In this document: piece by piece, positions 55,518 to 64,000 of the stretch
Layout: each line of letters opens with the position of its first letter
How positions within the stretch are numbered: the first letter of the stretch is position 1
NCBI GenBank assembly: GCA_026315105.1
Contig: CM048745.1
Span: 742,385,006-742,449,005, forward strand
Reading direction: 5' to 3'
Source: Locusta migratoria
Taxonomy: Eukaryota > Arthropoda > Insecta > Orthoptera > Acrididae
Length of the DNA stretch: 64,000 bases
Translations under genes and position numbers: made by a program
Notes under the pieces: generated by a model
Database searches by the model: none
Seen by the model: the letters and a program-made list of their open reading frames with translations, nothing else
What the model was told of the DNA's origin: nothing

Positions 55518-58029
55518 TGTTATGTTGTTATGGTCTTCAGTCCGGAGACTGGTTTGATGCAGCTCTCCACCCTACTCTATCCTGAGCAAGCCTTTTCATC
55601 TCCTCATAAGAACGGCAACCCACATCCACTTGAATCTGCTTACTATACGCGTCTCTTGGTCTCCCTCTGCGATTTTTACCCCACACACTTCCCTCCAATG
55701 CTAAATTTACGATTCCCCGATGTCTAATAATGTGTCCTACCAAGCGATCCCTTCTTTTAGTCAGGGTATGCCAAAAATTCCTTTTCTCACCAATTCTGGT
55801 CAGTACCTCTTTATTAGTTATGCGATCTACCCACCAAATCTTCAGCATTCTTCTGTAGCACCACATTTCAAAAGCCTCTTTTCTCTTCCTGTCCGCACTG
55901 CTTATCGTCCATGTTTCACTCCCGTACAAGGCAACACTCCACACAAATGCCTTCAGAAAAGACTTCCTTACACTTAAATTAATATTCGATGTTAGCAAAT
56001 TTATCTTTTTCAAAAATGCTTTTCTTCCCATTGCCATTCTGCATTTTATATCATCTGTACTGCGACCATCGCATGTTATTTTACTACCCAAGTAACAAAA
56101 CTCATCTACCACCTTCATTGTTTCATTACTTAATCTAATTCCTTCAGCATCGCCTGATTTTCTAAGACCGCATTCCATTATTTTTGTTTTGCTCTTGTTA
56201 ATGTTCATTTTCTATGCTCTCTTCAACACGCTGTCCATTCCATTTAACTGCTCTTCCAGGTCCTTCGCTGTCTCTGATAGAATTACAATGTCATCAGCAA
56301 AACGCAATGTTTTTATTTCTTCCCCCTGAACTTTAATCCCTATTCCAAATTTTTCCTTACTTTCCTTCACCGCCTGCTCGATGTACAAATTGAATAACAT
56401 TGGAGAAAGGCTACAACCCTGTCTTACTCCCTTCCCAACTGATGCTTCCCTTTCATGCCCTTCGAGTCTAATAACTGCGGTCTGGCTTTTGTACAAGTTG
56501 TAAATAACTCTCCTTTCCCTGTATTTTACCCCTGCTGACTTCAGAATTTGAAAGAGTGTATTCCAGTCAACATTGTCGAACGCTTTCTTCAAATCTACAA
56601 AAGCTAAAAATGTAGGTTTGCCTTTCCTTAATCTATCTTCTAAGATAAGACGTAAAGTGATTATAGCCTCCCGGGTTCCTATGTTCCTTCTGAATCCAAA
56701 CTGATCTTCCCCGAGATCAGCTTCTACCAGCTTTTCCATTCTCCTGTAGATAATTCGTGTTAAAATTTTGCAACCATGACTTATCAAACTGATGGTTCTG
56801 TAATTTTCACACCTGTCTGCGCCTGATTTCTTTGGGATGGGGATTATTACATTTTTCTTAAAGTCTGTGGGTATTTCGCCTGTCTCGTACATCCTACACA
56901 CCAGTTCAAATAGTCTTGTCATGGCTGGATCTCCCAGAGACTTTCGTAGCTCTGAGGGTATGTCATCTACTCCTGGGGCCATGTTCCGACCTAGGTCTTT
57001 CAAGGCTCTGTCAAATTCATCTCTCAGTATAGTATCTCCTATTTCATCTTGATCGACTTCCTCTTCCCTTCCAACAACATCGTCACTAAGTTCATTTCCT
57101 TTGTAGAGCTGCTCTATGTACTCTTTCCACCTTTCAGCTTTCCCTTCTTTGCTGAGAACTGGTTTCCCATCTGAGTTCTTGATATTCGTAGAGTTGCTTT
57201 TCTTGTCCCCAAATGTCTCTTTTATTTTCCTGTAGGCGGTATCTACTTTTCCCCTTGCTATACATTCTTCTACACATATACATTTGGCTTCTAGCCACTC
57301 CTGCTTAGCCATTTTGCACTTCCTGTCAATCTCATTTTTTAGTCGTCTGTACTCCATTTTGCCTGTTTCATTTACTGCATTTTTATATTTTTTCCTTTCA
57401 TCAATTAACTGTAGCATTTCCTGCGATATCCATGGATTTTTTGTAGGTCTTGCCTTTCTACCTATTTTGTCCTCCGCTGCCTTCACTATTTCATCTCTCA
57501 ATGCTACCCATTCCTCTTCTACTGTTTTATTTCCCCGTGTTTCTGTCAATTGTTGCCTAAATCTCCCTCTGAAATTCTCCAGAACTTCACTTTCCTTCAA
57601 TCTATCTAAGTCCCATCTCCTTATTTTCCTACCTTTCTGCAGTTTTTTCAGCTTCAGCCTACAGTTCATGACTAGCAAGTTATGGTCAGAGTCTCTATCT
57701 GCCCCTGGGTATGTCCTGCAGTTTATAACCTGGTTCCGGTACATATGTCTTACCATTATAAAATCTATCTGATACCTTCCGGTGTCTCCTGGTCTCTTCC
57801 ACGTATACGACCTTCTTTTGTGATTCTTAAACCACGTGTTTGTTACGATTAAATCATGTTCGGTGCAAAATTCTACCAGGCGATTTCCTCTTTCATTCCT
57901 TCTTCCCAGTCCATATTCACCTACTATTTTTCCTTCTCTTCCTTTTCCTACTACCGAATTCCAGTCTCCCATCACAATTAAGTTTTCTCTCCCTTAACTG
58001 TCTGAATAATTTCCTTTAGCTCCTCATAT
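55518..58029 (-). mobile_element. RTE-like LINE, long 5'-truncated copy
   Basis: aaaggcgt occurs at 55510-55517 and 58030-58037 (8-bp duplication). The 3' end (gttgttatggtcttcagtcc on the plus strand) is at the left. Best-preserved member of the family that also occurs at 33963-37376, 39575-41450 and 62651-63364. Confidence 0.9.
55537..57975 (-). pseudogene. RTE-like LINE ORF2, one in-frame stop
   Basis: Endonuclease C-terminal part (MGDWNSVVGKGREG at the start, ITNTWF-like VTNTWFKNHK, YQIDFIMV, DSDHNLL), linker, RT with CENYRTISLISHGC, FGFRRNIGTREAI, FVDLKKAFDNVDW, VRQGCSLSPMLF and FADDIVILSE (~560), ending at a TAG at 56214-56212. The same frame continues immediately (MNINKSKTK...) to 55537 with LYGSETWT and RGRPRD. 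In the sister copies the stop position is a tyrosine codon, so a single base change separates the two halves. Upstream endonuclease sequence is lost by truncation. Confidence 0.9.
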
Positions 58030-58037
58030 AAAGGCGT

Positions 58038-58692
58038 AAGAAAATTAAATGTATAGAAAGAAGTGAACGACGATACGAGGTAAAATATAACTTATAAAAT
58101 ACCTGGATTATACTTTTTAAGCAAGTGAAATTAACATTTCTCTGCACCCTCAAGCGTGTATTTACTAAACCATGTGTTAAAACATCAACATTTATTTACG
58201 TTGACTATTAGATATGAAACAATTTAACATCTTTATATCTTGGATCAACAATTGTCGTAGTAAACTATTGCGTGATAACCCAAAATACTCGCCATCTGAC
58301 GTACTTTTATTACAATATTCTACTTTTGACTTTTTTTTACATCGTACACTGCGTCCATTTTCATATTTCATATCACACCACCAAACTGGAAATTTATTAA
58401 TTTTAGTATCTCCCTTCATCAATCTAGTTACACGCGCACACACACAGAGACAGACAGAGAAAGATTCTTTTGTTTCCTTATTTGACACGTCTGGTAACTG
58501 TAGAGATCGAGACACGTCTTCTGAAACACGTGCGCACGTTCTCTGATATGAAATCTTGTCGTGATTTCAACTCCAGGCACATGCTATCAGTCCTCACACT
58601 CCTAGCGTCCAGCGCCCTAATGTTAGCAGCTCTTCTCATTACGAAGTTTCTAGTGTTTAGCTCAGCTTTTGATTACTTGGCATGTCTCCATA
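58038..58692. other. Unrecognised sequence
   Basis: A 110-codon open frame (58214-58546) has no recognisable feature and overlaps a CA-rich stretch; not called as a gene. Confidence 0.4.
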
Positions 58693-58862
58693 GCCGGTCG
58701 CGGTGGCCGAGTGGACTGCGGCGCTCCAGGCACGGTCTGCATGGCCACTACGGGCATGGATATTTGTGCCGTCCTTAGTGTTAGCTAGTTCATATGTAGT
58801 TTGTAAGTTTAAGGACTGATGACCCTGTAGTTAAGTCCCATAAGCTATACAATCATTTGAAT
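58693..58862 (+). repeat. SINE lacking its B box
   Basis: atgtctccata flanks it at 58682-58692 and 58863-58873 (11-bp duplication). The head (gccggtcgcggtggccgag) joins directly to gggcatggatatttgtgcc, with the ggttcgaatcc segment deleted, so pol III transcription of this copy should be impaired. Confidence 0.88.
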
Positions 58863-58873
58863 ATGTCTCCATA

Positions 58874-59284
58874 AGACTTCATATTTTTATCATACGTGAC
58901 AGTGTGTCTCTACCAAAGCTGAAAAAGAGAGGAAAATAATAACTCAACGTTCCGTAGGCGATACGCTCTTCATAGATGAGGCACAAAGTTCCGCGAATAC
59001 GGAGGTTTGGGGAAATCGACTGCTTCCTTTGAAATGAATCATTGCCGTATTCAACTCGAGTTGCAGCTATGTTCTCATTCGGGTTACCGTACAAACTTTG
59101 TTACCAATTAAATTTGTTTGCTTGTGAGAAAATGAAATAGTCGACAACATTCTGCAACGTAGTATGTTCCATGATCAGACGGTAGATTTGTCTGAATTAG
59201 CGACAGGTCGCAGGATACCTCAAGTGTGTACAGCTTGTATTCGAGTAACCGTTGTAACTAGTTGACAAATTACTTTTTAAATAC
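58874..59284. other. Unrecognised sequence
   Basis: No feature identified before the transposon end at 59285. Confidence 0.4.
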
Positions 59285-59469
59285 AGGGTGTTTCAAAAGG
59301 AACTTTACAACTTATAAAATTTATATATATTTATTAAAAAGAGGTGCAAAGATGGTTTTAGTGTTGTTTCAAAGGAAAACACATCAAGTATTGACTCGCG
59401 TAGTTCGCTAGTGAAGAATCGCACCGCAACAAGCGCTAGCGGCAGTTACGTTAAATATGGCTGCCTTCA

Positions 59470-59667
59470 AAAGTTTAAATGTTTGTTAAGCTTAAGGGAC
59501 TTAGCTGTGGGGTCATCAGTCCCTAAACTTACAAACTACTTATGAACTACCTTATACTAAAGACGACACAAACTTCCATGCCAGAGGGGGGATTCGAACC
59601 TCCGACCGTAGCGGCCGTGCTGACTGTGACTGGCGCGCCGCAGACCGCTCGGCCAACGCGGCCGTCT
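59470..59667 (-). repeat. SINE inserted in the transposon 5' region
   Basis: ggctgccttca at 59459-59469 and 59668-59678. Complete copy with B box ggattcgaacctccgac on the plus strand. Confidence 0.93.
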
Positions 59668-59869
59668 GGCTGCCTTCACTGGAGCCGAGCGTGCTAGCTG
59701 TGTGTTTGATTTGAAGAATCAAAGTCGGCGACAACAGTTCAGTGTAAATTTCGTACGAAGTATGCTAACGATCCTCTTAGTAAGCCTACAATTTATGAGT
59801 GGCATAAATGTTTTGTAGAAATGGGGTGCTCAGTAAGACATAAGACCAGGCCGTCCAAACACATCTGAC

Positions 59870-60717
59870 AAACATAAGGAGAGGCATTGAATTGAAATTT
59901 GTGCTGTGGCCAGGATTCGAACCCGGTATCTCCTCCTTACTAGGTAGGCGCTTCAGACCACTCAGCTAACACAGCGTTGGAGACAAAGCGACTACACGGA
60001 CTGTTTTAAATCACGTCACCTTAATTAATTAATTCAATGCCTCTCCTTATGTTTAAAATCTTTGGTATAAAGAGACAATCACCCCATTTACACGGGCTCC
60101 CAAAACCGGATTTCGTAAACCGATTTCCCAATTCCGCTTTTGGTTGGTCATGTAAACACTCCAAAATCGATTATGGAAATCCGCTTCTCTAAAGCGGTTT
60201 TTCAATTCCACAATCGATTTTCGTGCCCATGTAAACGCAACCGTTATTGAAGCGTTCTTGGCTTGTCTGATTGTGTTTTCTTTTTAAGAATTTTCTGCAC
60301 ATATGGAGAGAGTGATATTTTCCAATGTGAAATAGAAGTATAAATATTAGAGTGAACATAAATCTGTGTATTTAAATAAAGAAAAATAGCGATTGTGTGG
60401 ACTAAACCAGTAACTGAATCAGCTGTTTTTCAGCCATATTAAGTGGGATAGAAAATCCGATTCAAGCTATGCCAAGTAAACACGACAGCGAAAAACGGTT
60501 TACGAAAATCGTTTTTTTCTTCCGGAAGATGTGCTGCATGTAAAAGTAGTGAATATTGTCTCAGGGAAATGTATTATTGTTGATATTTATTTCACCTCGG
60601 CCTGAGGAACATGGCGACATTGTTCACATTCGCGTTCTTTGCTGGGGTGTTATTCCAATATTGGAGAGCCCTGGCAATTTGATACTCATTTCACAGGGGA
60701 CATTGAGGCAGAATTAA
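59870..60717. mobile_element. 848-bp insertion with 9-bp duplication, tRNA-like module and TIR
   Basis: acatctgac occurs at 59861-59869 and 60718-60726, and the transposase frame resumes across it. The left 185 bases are bounded by perfect 24-bp inverted repeats (aaacataaggagaggcattg at 59870; complement at 60031-60054) enclosing a tRNA-like module (minus strand, ccgggttcgaatcctgg). Next comes one copy of the ~460-bp repeat, then ~170 unrecognised bases. It may be one composite element or several successive insertions. Confidence 0.65.
60081..60548 (+). repeat. ~460-bp repeat, copy 1
   Basis: Aligns end to end with 61015-61498 in the same orientation. Imperfect inverted ends of the form CAC(T/C)NC(A/G)TTTACA(T/C)G, and internal cccaaaaccgg / aaaaNNgtttacg palindromic themes, suggest a non-autonomous DNA transposon. 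Superfamily not determined. Confidence 0.65.
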
Positions 60718-61014
60718 ACATCTGACGAAGTCATTGAGCAAGTGAGACAGAGTTTTGTCAACAGCCCTAAGAAATCGACGCAGAGTGCATCTCGTAGTCC
60801 CACATACAACAGTTTGGCGTGTGCTGAGAAAAGTTTGCATTAGAAACCTTGCAGATTGTCTCTTTTACAAGCAATTAAAGATACTGATAAGATTGCCTGG
60901 AAGAACTTCTGTGCGGATATATTAGACTGAGTGGGTGATGATGAACTTTCTTGGACAACATAATCTTTTCTGACGAGTCAACTTTCCAATTAAGTGGCAA
61001 GGTTAACACACATA

Positions 61015-61498
61015 ACTGTCACTCCGGGGCTCCCAAAACCGGTTTTCGTTAACCGATTTTCCAGTTTCGCCTTTGGTCGGCCATGTAAACACTCCAAAAT
61101 CGATTCTGGAAATCCACTTCTGTAAAGAGGTTTTCCAGTTCCACAATCGATTTTCGTGCCCATGTAAACGCAACCGATTTTGAAGCGCTCTTGGCTTGTC
61201 AGATTGTGTTTTTTTGTTAAGAATTTTCGGCACACAGGGACAGAGTGACATTTCCTACCACGATATAAAAGAATAAATATTAGAGTGGGCATGAATATGT
61301 GTATTTAAGTAAAGAAAAATACCGACTGTGCTGACTAAATCAGGAACTGAATCAGCTGTTTTTCAGCCGCCATTTTAAGTTGATTAGGAAATGCGATTCA
61401 GCCTATAACATGTAAACATGAGAGCGAAAAACAGTTTACGGAATTCGGTTTTCGTCTTCCGGAAGATGTGCGGCATGTAAACGTAGTGAATAGGATTT
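61015..61498 (+). repeat. ~460-bp repeat, copy 2
   Basis: Second copy, splitting the transposase just after its first catalytic block. It differs from copy 1 by scattered substitutions and small indels, so the two are separate insertions or an old duplication rather than a recent tandem event. Confidence 0.7.
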
Positions 61499-62194
61499 GG
61501 GGCAGTGAAAATCCACATGAAACATTGCAACATGCTCATTATAGCCCCAATGTGAACGTTTTTGTACGTTGACCAAGAAAACAATGTACGGCACCGTCAT
61601 TTTTTTATTTTTTTATGTTTTTTATTTTTATTTATTTATTTTTTCAAGAACGAGCCATCAGCGGGATAGAGTACCTGGATATGTTGAAAACACAGATCGA
61701 TGACGACGGAGAACAAAATGTTTACTTCATGCAAGACGGTGCACCACCACACAGTCTGACTGACGTCCGGGATTTTCTCAATGACCGGTTTCCAGGTAAA
61801 TGGATTTGCTGTGCTGCGCCAATTGCATGGCCTGATCGTTCCCCAGACCTGACACCGCTAAACATTTTCTTCTGGGGCTTCATCAAATATATGGTGTACT
61901 TACCTCCTTTAACGGCCAATCTACCGGAACTTACAGCAAGAATCTACGCCGCTGCTGAGCAAGTTACATCTGTAATGCTGATACGAGTTTGGGAAGAAAT
62001 CAGTTACCGATGGGATGTCTGCAGGATAACCAATGGAAGTCACATCAAACACTTTTAGTTTAAAGTAAAAACTTGATGTGTTTTCCTTTGAAACAACACT
62101 AAAACCAGCTCTGTACTTTTTTTTTACTAAATTAATATGACATTTCAAAATTTGTGAATTCCCTTTTGAAACACCATGTTCAAGGAATGTATTC

Positions 62195-62340
62195 GCAATT
62201 TTGAATATGAATCAGCATCAGCTCTATGATTTATTGGTCACATATGAAAGTTTGTGCCGGACCGGGACTCGAACCCGGATTACCCGCGTTATACGCCGCA
62301 CACTGCTTACTGCCCCCGCGAGTGCTCGTACATCTTATTA
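62195..62340 (-). repeat. tRNA-like SINE
   Basis: Inverted relative of 5205-5310, longer: on the minus strand it has a gtaatccgggttcgagtccc B box and the tail gatcaataaatcatagagc-type, ending in ttcatattc. The A-box half toward 62330 is weak. Confidence 0.6.
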
Positions 62341-62640
62341 CGTACGTCCCGCACAGGAAGATACGTTTACTACAATTGTCGCTTGCCATGCTGTGGACCA
62401 TTTTATCACGATATAGTGTCCTTATTTCCTGATGGAACCGATGGGAATGTGAATCAAACATACATTCTTGTCTGAAGGAACGAACACCTTGACGATTCAA
62501 ATGTCTAGCGAAGTATGTAATGACACTGTATGACAGCGTAATTGCAAAGAACAAAGACGCTAATGTGTTACGTCATCTGCGAGAGCTGAAGACATGGATC
62601 TACAAATAGCTGGTATTTAACGATTTGTTATGAACCTAAT
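62341..62640. other. Unrecognised sequence
   Basis: No feature identified. Confidence 0.4.
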
Positions 62641-62650
62641 ATAATGATAC

Positions 62651-63364
62651 GTAGTAATTTTGTCAGAGACTGGAAAGGATCTGGAAGAGCAACTGAACGG
62701 AATGGACAGTGTCTTGAAAGGAAGATATAAGATAAACATTAACAAGAGTAAAACGAGGGCAATGGAATGTAATGTCAGAAAATCAGGCGAGGGTGAAGGA
62801 ATTAGATTAGGTAATGAGACAATAAAAGTAGTAGATGAGTTTTATTATTTGGGTAGCAAAATAACTTACTATGGCCGAAGTAGAGGAGATATAAAATGCA
62901 GAATGGCTATGGGAAGAAAAGCGGTTCTAAAGAAGCGAAACTTGTTAACATCCAAATGTAATATAAATGTTAGGAAGCCCTTTCTGGAAGCAATTCTCTG
63001 GAGTGTAGCATTTTATGGGAGTGAAACGTGGACGATAAGGATTTCAGATAAAAAGATGATAGAAGCTTTTGAAATGTGGTGCTACAGACGAATGATGAAA
63101 ATTAGATGGTAGATCACGTAACTAATGAGGGGGTGCTTAATCGAATTGGGGAGAAAAGGAGTTTCTGGCATGTCAACGTAGCATTAGAAGGAAGCGTGTG
63201 GGGTAAAAAAGTAGAGGGAGGCCAAGGGACGAATATAGTAAGCAGATTCAAAAGGATGTAGGTTGTCGAACGTATTCTCAGATGATGAGACTTGCACAGG
63301 GCAGGGTAGCGTGGAGAACTGCATCAAACCAGTTTGCGGACTGAAGACCACAACAACAACAATA
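62651..63364 (+). pseudogene. RTE-like LINE 3' fragment with target duplications
   Basis: ataatgatac at 62641-62650 and 63365-63374 (10 bp). It encodes the post-catalytic RT region (SETGKDLEEQLNGMDS, INKSKTRAMEC, YYLGSKI, YGSETWTI, WCYRRMMKIR) in a 150-codon frame, then frameshifts and loses about 60 bases near 63170. The tail is caacaacaacaataat. Truncated just downstream of the FADD motif, so it cannot be active. Confidence 0.9.
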
Positions 63365-63374
63365 ATAATGATAC

Positions 63375-64000
63375 TGTAATCTAATTACCTGATCATGGAA
63401 TAGGGCCGAAGATTCGAAGCACATGGAACGATATCAAAATATAAAGCGACAAACAAGAACTCAGCTGCTTAAGAGAACTAGTATCACTGTAATTAACTGT
63501 AGTTTCGTATTACACTCCCATACTATGCTTGACAGTAGCTAAGGACACTTACCAAAGAACAACTCCTAGTTTTTACGGAACAACCTATCGATGATAAAAA
63601 ATCGAATTGTGGAGAGCGGGACGTGTTAACTGTAGCGAAGTATGTGCGAGAATGTTTTGTACGCATTCAACAGCTCACACGCAATTGCAGAATACTCGGT
63701 TCTGCGACAACTTCTCCAAACACGGTTGCGCCATTCCGTGTAATAAAGAAGTATATATGTCCGACATCATCTCAGTGCTTTATTATACGAGGTCTGCTTA
63801 AAAAATTCCGGAACTTTGTGCACAAAATGTTTGTGCGCTTACGCTTGCCTTTTCTTCATTGTATTATTGTTTCATTTTTCAAAATTATATTTGCGATGAT
63901 TACACATTTAAATCTTCACATTTTCGAAAATATTGATATAGAAGGCGGTGGATTTCGCTCATCAATTGTAGAATCTTTGATCTTTCCGTCGGTACCAATG
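63375..64000. other. Unrecognised sequence
   Basis: Nothing firm. tacgaggtctgcttaaaaaattccgg at 63786 resembles the terminal repeat of some mariner elements, and the window ends before this could be tested. Confidence 0.35.

Larger units (their letters stand above)
59715..62058 (+). pseudogene. mariner-type transposase, split gene
   Basis: Pieces in order: an HTH segment TIYEWHKCFVEMGC then RPSKH (59780-59860); SDEVIEQVRQSFVNSPKKST...YRLSLLQ-like second HTH and linker (60720-60870); FCADILD and FSDESTFQLSGKVN-like first catalytic block (60960-61000); then, after an insertion, RIWGSENPHE, YFMQDGAPPH (second Asp), WPDRSPDLTPLNIFFWGFIK (third block) and a normal C-terminus ending at 62058. Each catalytic motif is still readable. 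A long T/TTTA-rich insertion sits at about 61590-61645. Confidence 0.85.
59285..62178 (+). mobile_element. mariner-type transposon with nested insertions
   Basis: Inverted ends cagggtgtttcaaaagga (59285) and tcccttttgaaacacca (to about 62178). Subterminal sequences also mirror each other: gttttagtgttgtttcaaag with an aaaacacatcaagta block on the left, and its complement at 62070-62105. A plus-strand transposase gene is split by a 9-bp-flanked insertion (59870-60717) and by a further repeat (61015-61498); a SINE lies before it. Without the insertions it would be roughly 1.3 kb, normal for this superfamily. Confidence 0.85.

Noticed and set aside
58214..58546. 110-codon plus-strand frame
   Set aside because: No motif or splice signals; a similar-length frame is open on the opposite strand, as expected by chance.
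63786..64000. Start of another mariner element
   Set aside because: Only ~25 bases resemble a terminal repeat and the window ends before any transposase is visible.

Overview
The window is eukaryotic, intergenic-looking and AT-rich, and almost all of it is transposable elements in various states of decay. No bacterial-style operons, genuine tRNA/rRNA genes or CRISPR arrays are visible. The mix (tRNA-headed SINEs with a GGTTCGAATCC-type B box and a CATTTGAACATTT-type tail, RTE-like LINEs ending in GAAGACCACAACAAC, CR1/Jockey-like LINEs, Tc1/mariner elements, Helitrons, Penelope-like elements) fits a large-genome insect. From memory of these repeat families an orthopteran (grasshopper/locust type) is most likely; this is inference, not proof.

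Layout. 0.2-4.9 kb: a foldback element, then a composite Penelope-like retroelement (inverted pLTR, GIY-YIG endonuclease, pLTR, reverse transcriptase, pLTR) bounded by a 13-bp target duplication; each pLTR carries a hammerhead-ribozyme-like motif. 5-11 kb: microsatellites, SINEs and a mariner relic among unrecognised sequence. 11.4-14.3 kb: a CR1/Jockey-like LINE with a SINE in its RT and a Tc1 element in its tail. 15-17.4 kb: a non-autonomous Helitron end, a 0.9-kb foldback and a mariner pseudogene. 17.5-22.9 kb: mostly unrecognised. 23-24.5 kb: a Helitron-like element in the opposite orientation. 26.2-26.8 kb: mariner N-terminus. 28.3-33.2 kb: a long CR1-group LINE (PHD-like finger, SGNH esterase, APE endonuclease, RT). 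33.3-37.4 kb: Tc1 relic and an RTE-like LINE holding a SINE. 37.9-43.3 kb: three minus-strand LINE fragments, one holding a SINE and a tRNA-bearing foldback MITE with TAA duplications; a GC-rich patch lies at 39.2-39.5 kb.

43.4-49.3 kb: a three-layer nest, in which a nearly intact RTE-like LINE with 9-bp duplications sits in a Helitron with recognisable 5' TC and 3' hairpin ends, which in turn splits an inverted repeat. 49.8-50.6 kb: an element made of three tRNA-like modules. 51.0-51.4 kb: the only candidate host exon, encoding a membrane-anchor-like N-terminus and ending at a good splice donor. 51.7-55 kb: mariner relic, SINEs and a Helitron Rep/helicase fragment. 55.5-58.0 kb: a long RTE-like LINE broken by one stop. 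59.3-62.2 kb: a mariner-type transposon holding at least four later insertions. 62.6-63.4 kb: a LINE 3' fragment with 10-bp duplications.

The genes do not form a host pathway. The functional links are parasitic: SINEs and truncated LINE copies are presumably mobilised by LINE RT, non-autonomous Helitrons by a Rep/helicase such as the one fragmentarily present at 54.6 kb, and MITEs by transposases encoded elsewhere. Target duplications and nesting order give a relative insertion history.
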